From Enterobacter soli ATCC BAA-2102 (GTDB lineage Bacteria > Pseudomonadota > Gammaproteobacteria > Enterobacterales > Enterobacteriaceae), in assembly GCF_001654845.1 (NCBI RefSeq), contig NZ_LXES01000048.1:1-64000 (forward strand): a stretch of DNA of 64,000 nucleotides, read 5' to 3'. The stretch's first letter is position 1. Each line of letters opens with the position of its first letter. Below the pieces are notes generated by a model that saw only the letters and a list, made by a program, of their open reading frames with translations, had not been told where the DNA came from and did not search any database. This document shows, piece after piece, positions 24,935 through 34,688 of the stretch. The translations under genes and the position numbers were made by a program.

Positions 24935-26065
24935 TCAGAAGTACTTCCGCAAATATTCCGTTAAACACAATATTGCCATCGCCTGTCCGTACGGCATCGA
25001 TGTCAGCGGGATCTGACGATAAAACTCCAGGTCGCTGCCCATCCCCGTACCGAATGACGTTTGCAGTAACTCCCCTTCCGGCGAAATATTTTTCACAATA
25101 CCACGAATCGCTTTGTCGGCAACTTCTGCATACTCCGCCCCGACATAGCGCTTACGCACCGCTTTCAGAATACCGTAGGCAAAGCCTGCCGTAGCCGATG
25201 CTTCAAGATACGAGTTCGGATCGTCAAGCAGCGTGTGCCACAGGCCGCTGTCATCCTGACACTTCGCCAGGGCCGCAATCTGCGCATTCAGAACCTGGAC
25301 CAGATAACGCCGTACGGCGTTGTTTTCCGGCAGATCCACAAGCTCGAGGAAATCCGGGATGACAATAGTCAGCCAGCTGTTGCCGCGCGCCCAACGGGCA
25401 TTGGCAAAGTTATGGTTTCCTTCGTAGTTCCAGCCGTGGAACCACAGCCCGGTTTCTCTGTCCATCAGGTTCTGCACGTGCAGCAGGAACTGATACACCG
25501 CTTCTTCAACGTATTCAGGCTTGTTCAGCAACTTGCCGATTTTCGCCAGCGGCAGAACCGTCATCATCAGTGTGTCATCCCACATCTGCTGATGGTTCTC
25601 TTCAGCCAGTGTGATGTGTTGCATCCCGCCGTGATCGGTGCGCGGCATCTCGTTCATCGCCCATTCCGCCCAGCTTTCCAGCCACGGCAACCAGGCCGGA
25701 TTTTTCGTCTCTTCGTAGCGATAAGCCAGGGTCAAAAAAGGTGACATGGTATTGACGTTTTTGGTGGTCGCCCCTTCCGCGAAGCGGTCGGTAAACCAGC
25801 TATCAATAATGTCACGCATCGCCTCGTCGCCGGTCTGGCAGTAGTACTGCCAGATACCGTATAAACCGACGCCATGCGTCCACTCCCATCCCGCCCAGCC
25901 TTTGGTGTCGATCACGCGCCCGTCGTCCAGTCGCAGCAAAAATTCGCCCGTTTTATCGTGAATGTTCACCAGATTATGCGTCACTTTCTGAATCAGTGAT
26001 TTCAGTTCATCTCTGGCGATAAAACGCTCTGGCTGACGCAGTAACGGACTCTGTTTGACAGGCCA
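24935..26065 (-). CDS. GH105/GH88-type unsaturated glycuronyl hydrolase
   Basis: The protein (379 residues from the ATG at 26074, the longest form) is an (alpha/alpha)6-barrel glycosidase of the YteR/YesR type. This family removes the unsaturated 4,5-uronic residue left by pectate or rhamnogalacturonan lyases. The candidate catalytic aspartate is in QMWDDTLMM (about 167); aromatic subsite motifs WFHGWNYEG and WARGNSW follow. There is no signal peptide, so it would act on imported oligosaccharides in the cytosol. An alternative start, at the position shown as the end here or a few codons off, is possible. It lies a few bases downstream of a GPH-family transporter, forming a two-gene accessory operon absent from this locus in E. 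coli K-12. Confidence 0.8.
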   Translation of the reverse strand, partial: WPVKQSPLLRQPERFIARDELKSLIQKVTHNLVNIHDKTGEFLLRLDDGRVIDTKGWAGWEWTHGVGLYGIWQYYCQTGDEAMRDIIDSWFTDRFAEGATTKNVNTMSPFLTLAYRYEETKNPAWLPWLESWAEWAMNEMPRTDHGGMQHITLAEENHQQMWDDTLMMTVLPLAKIGKLLNKPEYVEEAVYQFLLHVQNLMDRETGLWFHGWNYEGNHNFANARWARGNSWLTIVIPDFLELVDLPENNAVRRYLVQVLNAQIAALAKCQDDSGLWHTLLDDPNSYLEASATAGFAYGILKAVRKRYVGAEYAEVADKAIRGIVKNISPEGELLQTSFGTGMGSDLEFYRQIPLTSMPYGQAMAILCLTEYLRKYF

Positions 26066-26078
26066 AACTTTCATAATC

Positions 26079-27662
26079 TTAACCTCTGTTGTATGTCGAA
26101 TTCAGTACCGTACGATCCTTCAGCGAAGGCGCAGCGGGTTTATTGCGGTTCAAATAACCAATGTTGTTATTGCCCCACAGAGAGTCGTACGGCATACCGG
26201 CCAGCATCTCGACGGTGGCACGGGCTTGCGGCGTTGCGGTTTCCGCCACCGCATGGCCAGACTCACGCATTTTGGCCGTTTCTTCGCGCAGCGTGCTGTG
26301 GGTCTGCAAATTGAGTTTGAAACGCAGGGAGACCAGGAAGCCGCAGAACAGCACCAGAATGGTACCCACACTCAGGATCATCAGAATGGTATGGCTGACT
26401 TCAGCAGGCTGAACTTTCTGACCGCTGACAAAACCGGACATCTGCATCACGATGCCCACCAGCATCACCGCCCCCGCCTGAGAGGCTTTACGGGTCAGGG
26501 TCATGATGCCGGCAAAGATCCCTTCGCGGCGCTGACCGGTGATCACCTCATCCACATCTGCAATGTAGGTGTAGGTATTCCATGGGACATAGTTGATACC
26601 ACCGCGACCCAAACCGGCAACAGCAGACACCAGCAGCAGCAAGGCGTAGACATCGCTCAGACCCGCGTAATAGAGCACGGCGTAAGAGATAGACGCCAGA
26701 CCAAATAACACGACCACCATACGGTAAGACGGTGCAGGCCCGAAGCGAATACACAGTGGGATCATGGCGATAACGGCAAGGAACTGGAAGATAGCCATTG
26801 TGCCCAGCAGATTAGAAGCCATAGAGGCTTCCTGCATCAGCACGAATACCACGTAGTAGGTGAACACGGCATTGAAGACGTCCTGTGCAATATAACCGCC
26901 GAGGTACATGCCAAGATGCTGACGGAAAATTTTAATGCGCAGCGTCGAGCTTAATTCAACAAACAGACGGTTCAGGCTCTGTCCCAGCGTCAGTTTTTTC
27001 TTCTCTTCTTCAGCGCGCAGCGCCGCTTCAGTCCACTCTTCACGCGGGCGCTCCCAGGTAAAGAACCAGACGAAGGTCAGCATCATCGCGCACAGCACGG
27101 AGAAGACCAGGCTTGCGTAGAAGAAGGAAACGGCGTTGTCTTTGCCAAAATGGGTTAACAAAATACCCGGCAGGAATGAGGCAAGGATCGCCGACATCTG
27201 CGCCATCGAAATACGTGCGCCGGAGAATTTGGTTTTCTGTTTGAAGTCATCGGTCATCTCCGGTACCAGCGTTTCGTATGGCACCAGAATCATGGTGTAG
27301 ACGATATCAAACACCAGATAGGTCAGCAGGTAGTACCAGAAGCTCATGTCCCCGACCCACATTAGTGAGTAGCTGAACACACAAGGAATACCCAGCAGGA
27401 TAAAGAACTTACGCCGACCAAAGCGCTTACCGAGCCAGGTCGTACCGAAGTTATCGGTCATAAAGCCCATCAGCGGGCTAACAACAGCATCCAGTACCCT
27501 TGCAGCCGCAAAGATGAAGGTTGCCTCAATCGGGGTAAGTCCACAAAAGGTCGTATAAAAATATAAAAGCCAGGCGGCCGTCAGGGCGGTTGTACCCGCC
27601 CCGAGGAAATCGCCTGATCCATAAGCAAGATAATTTGCGAGTCCAATTTTACGTGTTTTCAT
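26079..27662 (-). CDS. GPH-family sugar (oligouronide-type) transporter
   Basis: A 527-residue membrane protein with 12 predicted segments of the glycoside-pentoside-hexuronide:cation symporter family. It opens with the typical KIGLANYLAYGSGDFLGAG and has RVLDAVVSPLMGFMTDN in the first cytoplasmic loop. With the downstream GH105-type hydrolase it resembles RhiT/TogT-like uptake of rhamnogalacturonide or oligogalacturonide; the substrate is inferred only from that neighbour. The ATG at 27662 is preferred to a TTG at 27671 because an AGGG motif is correctly placed only for the ATG. No regulator gene is adjacent. Confidence 0.8.
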   Translation of the reverse strand: MKTRKIGLANYLAYGSGDFLGAGTTALTAAWLLYFYTTFCGLTPIEATFIFAAARVLDAVVSPLMGFMTDNFGTTWLGKRFGRRKFFILLGIPCVFSYSLMWVGDMSFWYYLLTYLVFDIVYTMILVPYETLVPEMTDDFKQKTKFSGARISMAQMSAILASFLPGILLTHFGKDNAVSFFYASLVFSVLCAMMLTFVWFFTWERPREEWTEAALRAEEEKKKLTLGQSLNRLFVELSSTLRIKIFRQHLGMYLGGYIAQDVFNAVFTYYVVFVLMQEASMASNLLGTMAIFQFLAVIAMIPLCIRFGPAPSYRMVVVLFGLASISYAVLYYAGLSDVYALLLLVSAVAGLGRGGINYVPWNTYTYIADVDEVITGQRREGIFAGIMTLTRKASQAGAVMLVGIVMQMSGFVSGQKVQPAEVSHTILMILSVGTILVLFCGFLVSLRFKLNLQTHSTLREETAKMRESGHAVAETATPQARATVEMLAGMPYDSLWGNNNIGYLNRNKPAAPSLKDRTVLNSTYNRG

Positions 27663-27932
27663 TGCCGTCAACCCTAATCAGTTTTGGGAGACTCCCTGTA
27701 AGCAAACCTCGTCCGGGAGTTTTTACACGGCTACAGTAGAATTATCGACTTATTGATACCTTTCTGTTTCTGCCATAACAAAGTGGCGGATGGCAAAAAT
27801 GCAAAGAGTGTCATTACGCGTGTCACTGATTTATAAAACAGCGTTTCTATTGCTTCAAAAGGCAAGGTCAATTTTGCGAGCCAGCCATCAGAATTGCCTG
27901 ACGGCTGGTTAAAAGGCAGGCGGTTAGCGATG

Positions 27933-28325
27933 TTAACGATAGTTAACGATGACAGAGTTACTCTGAACTTTCAGCGCCGGGATCAAACGTCCGCCGCCAG
28001 GAACTTCCCAGATAAAGCGCAGCGGCTCGATGGCAGACACGCCGTTAAACGCCTGAGTGGTGCCATTTTCCCCTTCAATTTCGGCACAGCGGGTCTGCGT
28101 ACACAGGCGCACGCGCAACCCTGCGGGCGTTGGGCCAATCAGCTTGTAATTCCAGGCCACCAGCGTCATCAGGCCGGTGGCAGGTTCAGAAGGAGACAGC
28201 GGGCGTGAAGACATCGCCTCACCACGATGATTGAGCGTAATCCCCATACTGCTGGCCTGCCATGTCCCCTCGCCTGCGGCCTGTGCCGCCAGCGGGAAGA
28301 ACAGTATCCATAGCCACTTACGCAT
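27933..28325 (-). CDS. flhE: Flagellar protein FlhE
   Basis: The 130-residue periplasmic protein has a signal peptide (WLWILFFPLAAQAAG). FlhE is reported to limit proton leak through the flagellar export apparatus. It is last in flhBAE; its start codon overlaps the flhA stop by one base. The 270-bp gap to the upstream transporter on the same strand contains an imperfect stem (CCAGCC 27891-27896 with GGCTGG 27903-27908) but no clear terminator. Confidence 0.93.
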   Translation of the reverse strand: MRKWLWILFFPLAAQAAGEGTWQASSMGITLNHRGEAMSSRPLSPSEPATGLMTLVAWNYKLIGPTPAGLRVRLCTQTRCAEIEGENGTTQAFNGVSAIEPLRFIWEVPGGGRLIPALKVQSNSVIVNYR

Positions 28326-30403
28326 TACTTACCTCCAATGGTTGCCGTCATGCGGATATGGCGGTTATCCGACAGTTCCATGTTCGACAGCACCACCAGC
28401 TGCGTCAGGCTGCGACGCAGGAAGCGTGACAACAGCGGACGTAGCGCATGATTCACCAGCAGAACCGGTGGCGCACCCAGCATCTCCTGACGAGCCAGCG
28501 CTTCCTGAGTTTGTGCCAGCAGTCTGTCTGCCAGACCCGGTTCCAGACCACCGCCACCCTGCAAGGCCTGAAGCAGCAAGCGCTCCAGCGGAGTATCAAG
28601 GCCAATCACCTGTACTTCGCCTGTTCCCGGGAACCACTGTTGGGTAATAGCTCGTCCCAGCGCCACGCGAACCACCGCCGTCAGCTCATGCGGATCGCTT
28701 TGCAGCGGCGCATGTTCCGCCAGGGTTTCCAGAATGGTGCGCATATCGCGGATAGGCACTTTCTCGTCGAGCAGATTTTGCAGCACTTTGTGCAGCGTGG
28801 TTAACGTCACTACGCCCGGTACCAGATCTTCAGTCAGCTTCGGCATCTCTTGCGTAACGCGGTCCAGAAGCTGCTGCGCCTCCTGGCGGCCAAACAGTTC
28901 CGCCGAGAATTGGCCAATCAGATGGTTAAGATGGGTTGCCACGACGGTACTGGCTTCCACCACGGTATAACCCTGGATCTGCGCCTGCTCTTTCAGCGCG
29001 CTCTCGATCCAGATAGCGGCCAGACCAAAGGCCGGATCGATGGTTTGCTCGCCCGGCAGAGTCCCGGCAGCCGTGCCCGGGTTGATAGCCAGCCAGCGTC
29101 CCGGATAAGCATCACCGCTGCCAATTTCCACGCCCTTCATCAGAATGCGGTAGCGCGCCGGCGGTAAATCCATGTTGTCGCGGATATGGACAACCGGAGG
29201 CAAAAAGCCCATCTCTTGCGCAAATTTCTTACGAATACTGCGAATACGCCCAAGCAGCTCGCCATCCTGCTGGAAATCCACCATTGGGATCAGGCGATAG
29301 CCCACTTCCATCCCCAGTGAATCCTCCAGTTGGACATCGTTCCAGGTGGCTTCGACCGCCTGCGTATTCTCCTGTACTTTAACAGGAGCAGGCTCGGCCG
29401 CGGGTTTGGCTTCACGCCCTCGCATCCACCAGGCAAGGCCAAGCAGAGCGCCGGTGAACAGCAGGAACACCAGGTTTGGCATCCCCGGAACCAGACCGAG
29501 CAACCCCAGCACAGCCGCAGCCAGCAGCATCACGCGCGGGTTGCTGAACAACTGGCCAACCATCTGCTCGCCAACGTCCTGGTCTGTACTGACGCGGGTA
29601 ACGATAACACCCGCAGCGGTAGAGATAACCAGCGCCGGGATCTGTGCAACCAGGCCGTCACCGATGGTCAGCAGCGTATAGCTTTCCGCCGCGTGCCCCA
29701 TGTCCATGCCGTGTTGCAGTACACCAACCAGCAGGCCGCCCACCACGTTGATCACCATAATCAGGATGCCCGCGATGGCATCCCCGCGCACAAACTTACT
29801 CGCACCGTCCATTGAACCGTAGAAGTCGGCTTCCTGGGTCACTTCCGCACGGCGCTTTTTGGCTTCATCTTCGGCGATAAGACCCGCGTTGAGATCGGCG
29901 TCGATCGCCATCTGCTTACCAGGCATCCCGTCCAGCACGAAGCGCGCGCCGACTTCCGCGATACGCCCTGCACCTTTGGTGATAACCATAAAGTTGATGA
30001 TAACGAGGATCACAAACACCACAATACCGATGGCAAAGTTACCGCCTACCAGGAAGTGACCGAAGGCTTCAACCACTTTACCCGCTGCCGCCGCACCGGT
30101 GTGCCCTTCCATCAGGATGATACGCGTGGAGGCCACGTTCAGCGCCAGACGCAGCAAGGTGGTAAACAGCAGAATGGTCGGGAACGCAGCAAACTCAAGC
30201 GTGCGCTGGGTAAACATCGCCACCAGCAGCACCATGATGGAAAGTGCAATGTTGAATGTGAAAAGCAGATCGAGGATGAATGCCGGGAGCGGCAGTACCA
30301 TCATCGACAAAATCAGCAGGATGAGAATCGGCCCGGCCAGAATCTGCCATTGCGTCGATTTCATGTTGCTCGGCAGGCGCAACATTGCCACCAGATTAGC
30401 CAT
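28325..30403 (-). CDS. flhA: Flagellar export gate protein FlhA
   Basis: The 692-residue inner-membrane component of the flagellar type III export gate has about eight N-terminal segments (residues 20-330) and a large cytosolic domain that forms a nonameric ring. The FHIPEP signature region AEVGARFVLDGMPGKQMAID is present. Length equals E. coli FlhA. It overlaps flhB by eight bases and flhE by one. Confidence 0.98.
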   Translation of the reverse strand: MANLVAMLRLPSNMKSTQWQILAGPILILLILSMMVLPLPAFILDLLFTFNIALSIMVLLVAMFTQRTLEFAAFPTILLFTTLLRLALNVASTRIILMEGHTGAAAAGKVVEAFGHFLVGGNFAIGIVVFVILVIINFMVITKGAGRIAEVGARFVLDGMPGKQMAIDADLNAGLIAEDEAKKRRAEVTQEADFYGSMDGASKFVRGDAIAGILIMVINVVGGLLVGVLQHGMDMGHAAESYTLLTIGDGLVAQIPALVISTAAGVIVTRVSTDQDVGEQMVGQLFSNPRVMLLAAAVLGLLGLVPGMPNLVFLLFTGALLGLAWWMRGREAKPAAEPAPVKVQENTQAVEATWNDVQLEDSLGMEVGYRLIPMVDFQQDGELLGRIRSIRKKFAQEMGFLPPVVHIRDNMDLPPARYRILMKGVEIGSGDAYPGRWLAINPGTAAGTLPGEQTIDPAFGLAAIWIESALKEQAQIQGYTVVEASTVVATHLNHLIGQFSAELFGRQEAQQLLDRVTQEMPKLTEDLVPGVVTLTTLHKVLQNLLDEKVPIRDMRTILETLAEHAPLQSDPHELTAVVRVALGRAITQQWFPGTGEVQVIGLDTPLERLLLQALQGGGGLEPGLADRLLAQTQEALARQEMLGAPPVLLVNHALRPLLSRFLRRSLTQLVVLSNMELSDNRHIRMTATIGGK

Positions 30404-31544
30404 CAGTGTCCTTCTCGTTCATAAAATCCAGCGCTTCTGGCACTGGAAGGTTTTCAGGTTTCACAGGTCGTTGACCGCCTGCTAAACGCCAGCGTTTCAA
30501 TTGCCATACCCAGGCCAGCACTTCAGCCACTGCGGCGTAAAGCTGCCCCGGGATTTGTTGTCCGATTTCCGCATGGCGGTATAAGGCACGCGCCAGCGGC
30601 GGTGCTTCAAGAATGGGAACGCGGTTCTCAGTGCCGATCTCACGAATACGCAGCGCAATCAGCCCGGCCCCTTTCGCCACCACTTTTGGCGCGCTCATTT
30701 TGTTTTCGTCGTACTGCAACGCCACCGAGTAGTGCGTCGGGTTGGTGACAATGACATCGGCTTTTGGCACGTCTTCCATCATGCGACGGCGGGCGGCAGC
30801 GCGCTGCATCTGGCGAATACGCCCCTTCACATGCGGGTCACCTTCCATCTGCTTGTATTCATCACGAATATCCTGACGTGACATGCGCAGTTTCTTGAAG
30901 TGGCTGTACAACTGGAAGATAACGTCGAAGCCCACCATCGGGATAATGCTCAGCACCACCAGCAGCGTACAAAGCCCAACCAGGTTCATGGCATTGCTCA
31001 TGGCGGTGAGCGGCGATTCGCTGATAAGGCGCATCATTTCCGGCCAGTTGTGCAAAAGATAAAAACCCGCCGCGCTGCCCATCAGCGTGGATTTCAGAAT
31101 CGCTTTCACCAGCTCAGCGCCGGTCTGGGCAGAAAACAGACGGGCGATGCCCGGCAGCGGGTTAAGCTTGGAAAATTTAGGTTGCAGCGATTTGGCGCTG
31201 AACACCAGGCCGCCCAGCATAACGGGCGAGACGATAGCCACCAGTACCACGCCGGTTATCAGCGGTAGCAAGGCAATCATCGCGCCTTTGATGAGCAGAA
31301 TGATTTGGCTGAGAATAAGGTTCGGATCGTTGACCATGCTGTGGTCAAAACGTAATCCGGTAGAGAGCATTCCAGCCAGTCTTCGGGCGAGCGACTCCCC
31401 TCCCAGCCAGATAATACAAACACCCACCACTAAAATAAGCAGGGATGTCAGTTCTCTGGAGCGGGGGATCTGCCCTTCCTCACGCGCTTTTTCAAGTCGG
31501 TGGGGTGTGGGGGCTTCCGTTTTGTCGTCGTTTTCTTCTGACAC
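30396..31544 (-). CDS. flhB: Flagellar export switch protein FlhB
   Basis: FlhB (382 residues) sets substrate specificity of the flagellar export apparatus. Four hydrophobic segments are followed by a cytosolic domain with the autocleavage motif NPTH (in VIVTNPTHYSVAL, about residue 269). The polar N-terminus NDDKTEAPTPHRLEKAREEG is conserved. It heads the flhBAE operon; cheZ and a double hairpin lie 150 bp upstream. Confidence 0.98.
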   Translation of the reverse strand: MSEENDDKTEAPTPHRLEKAREEGQIPRSRELTSLLILVVGVCIIWLGGESLARRLAGMLSTGLRFDHSMVNDPNLILSQIILLIKGAMIALLPLITGVVLVAIVSPVMLGGLVFSAKSLQPKFSKLNPLPGIARLFSAQTGAELVKAILKSTLMGSAAGFYLLHNWPEMMRLISESPLTAMSNAMNLVGLCTLLVVLSIIPMVGFDVIFQLYSHFKKLRMSRQDIRDEYKQMEGDPHVKGRIRQMQRAAARRRMMEDVPKADVIVTNPTHYSVALQYDENKMSAPKVVAKGAGLIALRIREIGTENRVPILEAPPLARALYRHAEIGQQIPGQLYAAVAEVLAWVWQLKRWRLAGGQRPVKPENLPVPEALDFMNEKDTDG

Positions 31545-31603
31545 TGTACGTGCTCGCAGCCCATTAAGTCATGGGTATCATGCCAGTGCAGAGGAATTCC
31601 AAT

Positions 31604-31682
31604 GGCGGGAAAAGCCCGTTTATTCGGGCTCTTTTCGCGGGTTCTTACTTTTCCCGCCCCGGGTGGCGTTAACAACCCGGGA
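31604..31682. terminator. Nested hairpins between cheZ and flhB
   Basis: AAAAGCCCG...CGGGCTCTTTT (about 31609-31633) is flanked by A and T runs and can act on the minus strand to end cheZ transcription. It is nested in a wider GGCGGGA / TCCCGCC pair, and a further CCCGGGT...ACCCGGG stem follows toward cheZ. This separates the tar-cheZ operon from flhBAE. Confidence 0.7.
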
Positions 31683-31694
31683 CGGAAAGCACTA

Positions 31695-32339
31695 TCAGAA
31701 ACCAAGGCTGTCCAGCAGATCGTCCACCTGATCCTGGCTTGCCACAACGCCCGCTTTGGTCGCGTCGAGCTGTGGGCCATTGAGCAGGCTTTCGTTCTCG
31801 CGTTTCGGACGCGCAGCCGGTTCCGGGATGTTTTCCAGCAGAACCATCAGCAACTGACGCTCAATCTCCTGAATCACATCCATCATGCGCTTGATAACCT
31901 GACCGGTCAGGTCCTGGAAATCCTGCGCCATCATGATGTCCAGCAATTGCGCGTTGGTGAAGCTGGTGTGGCCCGGCACATCCCCCAGGAACTGACGGGT
32001 ATCGGTCACCAGCTCACGGGCATCCGCCAGCTCAATTGGATTTTCGAACCACTCGTCCCAGCGCTTGGTCAGGGATTTCGCCCCCTTCTCCATTGCGTCC
32101 TGATGCGGCTGTGACGCTTCAACGCTGTTCAGCGCACGTTCAGCCGCCTGAGCAGTCATCTGCACAACATAGTCCAGACGATCGCGCGCATCCGGAATCG
32201 CTTCCGCCGCTTCAGCAATGGCCTGATCCAGCCCTAATTCGCGCAGGCTGTCACGCAACATGCGCGTCAGGCTACCAATGCGGGCAATAATGTCGCTCGG
32301 TGAATGTTCTTCAACGGGTTTCATAGCAGGTTGCAACAT
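31695..32339 (-). CDS. cheZ: CheY-P phosphatase CheZ
   Basis: The 214-residue protein dephosphorylates CheY-P and localises to receptor clusters by the short CheA form. The catalytic glutamine lies in MMAQDFQDLTGQ, and the C-terminal CheY-binding tail is SQDQVDDLLDSLGF. The ATG at 32339 (MLQPAMKP) is preceded by GAGGTGATGGAT and gives the E. coli length; an ATG two codons upstream is too close to the ribosome binding site. It is the last gene of tar-tap-cheRBYZ. Confidence 0.96.
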   Translation of the reverse strand: MLQPAMKPVEEHSPSDIIARIGSLTRMLRDSLRELGLDQAIAEAAEAIPDARDRLDYVVQMTAQAAERALNSVEASQPHQDAMEKGAKSLTKRWDEWFENPIELADARELVTDTRQFLGDVPGHTSFTNAQLLDIMMAQDFQDLTGQVIKRMMDVIQEIERQLLMVLLENIPEPAARPKRENESLLNGPQLDATKAGVVASQDQVDDLLDSLGF

Positions 32340-32349
32340 ATCCATCACC

Positions 32350-32739
32350 TCACATGCCGAGTTTCTCGAAGATCTTACCGAGCTTCTCTTCCAGGGTTGC
32401 AGCGGTGAATGGCTTCACCACATAGCCGCTTGCGCCCGCCTGTGCTGCTGCAATGATGTTCTCTTTCTTCGCTTCTGCGGTCACCATCAGAACCGGCAAA
32501 GAGGCCATACCCGCATCTGCACGAATGGTTTTCAGCAGTTCCAGACCGTCCATGTTAGGCATGTTCCAGTCAGAAATCACAAAACCAAATCCGCCTGCCT
32601 GAAGTTTGTTCAGCGCGTCCACGCCATCTTCTGCTTCTTCAACATTGTTGAAGCCCAGTTCTTTAAGCAGGTTGCGCACGATACGACGCATGGTGGAAAA
32701 GTCATCCACAACCAAAAACTTAAGCTCTTTATCCGCCAT
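32350..32739 (-). CDS. cheY: Chemotaxis response regulator CheY
   Basis: The 129-residue single-domain receiver binds the flagellar switch FliM when phosphorylated. It has D12/D13 (VVDDFS), the phospho-acceptor D57 (SDWNMPNMDG), T87 (MVTAEA) and K109 (VVKPFT). The ATG at 32739 (MADKELKF) gives the E. coli length; seven extra upstream codons are rejected. It lies 17 bp from cheB and 10 bp from cheZ. Confidence 0.98.
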   Translation of the reverse strand: MADKELKFLVVDDFSTMRRIVRNLLKELGFNNVEEAEDGVDALNKLQAGGFGFVISDWNMPNMDGLELLKTIRADAGMASLPVLMVTAEAKKENIIAAAQAGASGYVVKPFTAATLEEKLGKIFEKLGM

Positions 32740-32756
32740 AAAATAATACTCCTGAG

Positions 32757-33806
32757 TCAAATACGTATTGCCTGTCCGGCACTGATTTTCGCCAGCATCT
32801 GCTGGCTTACCTGGCTAAGATCGACCACTTCGCTCACGCCACCCATATTGATGGCCTCGCGCGGCATGCCGAACACCACACAACTTGCTTCATTCTGCGC
32901 AATCGTCCAGGCGCCAGCCTGGTGCATCGCTAACATTCCGGCGGCCCCATCGTTGCCCATCCCCGTCAGGATCACCCCAACGGCGTTGCGCCCCGCATGT
33001 TTCGCCACCGAATGAAACAGCACATCCACCGACGGACGGTGCCGGTTAACCGGCGGCCCGTCATGAATTTTGATTTGATAGTTCGCCCCACTGCGCGCCA
33101 GCTCCATATGCTTGTCGCCCGGTGCGATATACGCGTGCCCCGGAAGAACACGTTCGCCGTCTTCCGCCTCTTTCACGCTTATCTGACACAGTTTGTTCAG
33201 ACGTTCCGCGAACGAACGGGTGAATCCTGGCGGCATATGCTGCGTAATAAGAATACCTGGGCTTGAAAGTGGCAATGGCTGGAGTACATGGCGAATTGCC
33301 TCTGTTCCCCCGGTTGACGCACCAATCACCAGCAGTTTTTCCGAGCTGAGTAACGGGCCTGCTTTTAGTGTTGCCGGCGCGGCGGTCGGCTTATGAGCCG
33401 CCAGCTTCGCGCGCGACGCGGTGCGGATCTTCTCGGCAATCATCTCGCTGTAGGCCAGCATCCCTTCACGGATACCCAGTTGAGGTTTGGTGACAAAATC
33501 CACCGCCCCCAGCTCCAGAGCACGCAGCGTGATTTCAGACCCTTTCCCGGTCAGGGATGACACCATCACCACCGGCATCGGGCGCAGACGCATTAATTTT
33601 TCCAGAAAATCGATGCCATCCATGCGCGGCATTTCGACATCCAGCGTTAGCACGTCGGGGTTATATTTTTTGATTAAATCCCGCGCAACTAACGGATCAG
33701 GCGCTGTTGCCACCATCTCCATATCGCTGTGGCTATTGATAATTTCAGTCATGATCTGGCGCATCAGCGCCGAATCATCGACAGACAACACCCTGATTTT
33801 ACTCAT
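32757..33806 (-). CDS. cheB: Chemotaxis methylesterase/glutamine deamidase CheB
   Basis: CheB (349 residues) removes receptor methyl groups and deamidates receptor glutamines. The N-terminal receiver (1-125, phospho-acceptor in LTLDVEMPRMDG) is linked to a C-terminal esterase with serine in GASTGGTEA, histidine in ITQHMPPGFT and aspartate in GMGNDGAAG. The start overlaps the cheR stop codon by four bases. Confidence 0.97.
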   Translation of the reverse strand: MSKIRVLSVDDSALMRQIMTEIINSHSDMEMVATAPDPLVARDLIKKYNPDVLTLDVEMPRMDGIDFLEKLMRLRPMPVVMVSSLTGKGSEITLRALELGAVDFVTKPQLGIREGMLAYSEMIAEKIRTASRAKLAAHKPTAAPATLKAGPLLSSEKLLVIGASTGGTEAIRHVLQPLPLSSPGILITQHMPPGFTRSFAERLNKLCQISVKEAEDGERVLPGHAYIAPGDKHMELARSGANYQIKIHDGPPVNRHRPSVDVLFHSVAKHAGRNAVGVILTGMGNDGAAGMLAMHQAGAWTIAQNEASCVVFGMPREAINMGGVSEVVDLSQVSQQMLAKISAGQAIRI

Positions 33807-34669
33807 GCTTTTTCCTTACTCAGCGCATATACCGTTTGCCCACGCAGGCTAAACTCACGCACGAGGTTGCTAAAGTTTTCCGAGTGCCCGGCAAACAGTA
33901 AACCGTCAGGCTTGAGCAACGGAACAAAGCGACGCAGAATGTCCTGTTGCGTCTCTTTATCAAAATAAATCATCACGTTACGGCAAAAAATGGCATCAAA
34001 CGGCCCCGGAACGTTGTACTGCTTATCCAGCAGGTTTACAGAGGTGAATTCCACGCAGTTCGCCAGCTCCTGGCGTACGCGCACCAGCCCTTCATGCGGG
34101 CCCGTACCGCGCATGAAGTAACGCTGAAGCTGCTGAGGCGAGAGCGTCTTCAGTTCATCCTGGCGATAGACCCCATTACGCGCTTTTTCCAGCACTTCGG
34201 TGTCGATATCACTGGCGAACACTTTCCAGCGCCCAGGCGCCATCCCCAGCGTGTCCGCCAGCGTGATCGCCAGCGAGTACGGCTCTTCCCCGGTTGAGGC
34301 TGCCGCACTCCAGACGCGATACTCCCCGCTACGACGCCGCGCATGATCCGCCAACACCGGGAAATGGTGCCCTTCACGGAAAAACGCGGTCAGGTTAGTG
34401 GTTAACGAGTTAATAAATGCCTGCCATTCCGCGCTGTTCTGGTTCGCTTCGAGCATACTCAGATAGCGGCCAAAATCATCCAGCCCGAGGGTGCGCAAGC
34501 GCCGCACCAGCCGGTTGTAAACCATGTCTCGCTTATGATCGGCAAGCACGATCCCCGCACGCTGGTAGATTAACTGACATATCCGACGAAAATGCGCGTC
34601 GGACAGCGCGAGGCGCTGTGTCATCTGTAACAGTAATGACGTTTGCCCTGAGGGCATTGGTGATGTCAT
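33803..34669 (-). CDS. cheR: Chemotaxis receptor methyltransferase CheR
   Basis: The 288-residue SAM-dependent enzyme methylates glutamates on chemoreceptors. The N-terminal helical domain (about 1-90) precedes a methyltransferase domain with VWSAAASTGEEPYS and FCRNVMIYFD. CheR docks on the NWETF tail of Tar encoded upstream; Tap lacks that tail. It lies 19 bp after tap in the same operon. Confidence 0.97.
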   Translation of the reverse strand: MTSPMPSGQTSLLLQMTQRLALSDAHFRRICQLIYQRAGIVLADHKRDMVYNRLVRRLRTLGLDDFGRYLSMLEANQNSAEWQAFINSLTTNLTAFFREGHHFPVLADHARRRSGEYRVWSAAASTGEEPYSLAITLADTLGMAPGRWKVFASDIDTEVLEKARNGVYRQDELKTLSPQQLQRYFMRGTGPHEGLVRVRQELANCVEFTSVNLLDKQYNVPGPFDAIFCRNVMIYFDKETQQDILRRFVPLLKPDGLLFAGHSENFSNLVREFSLRGQTVYALSKEKA

Positions 34670-34688
34670 AGCGCCTTCTTAATCACAT

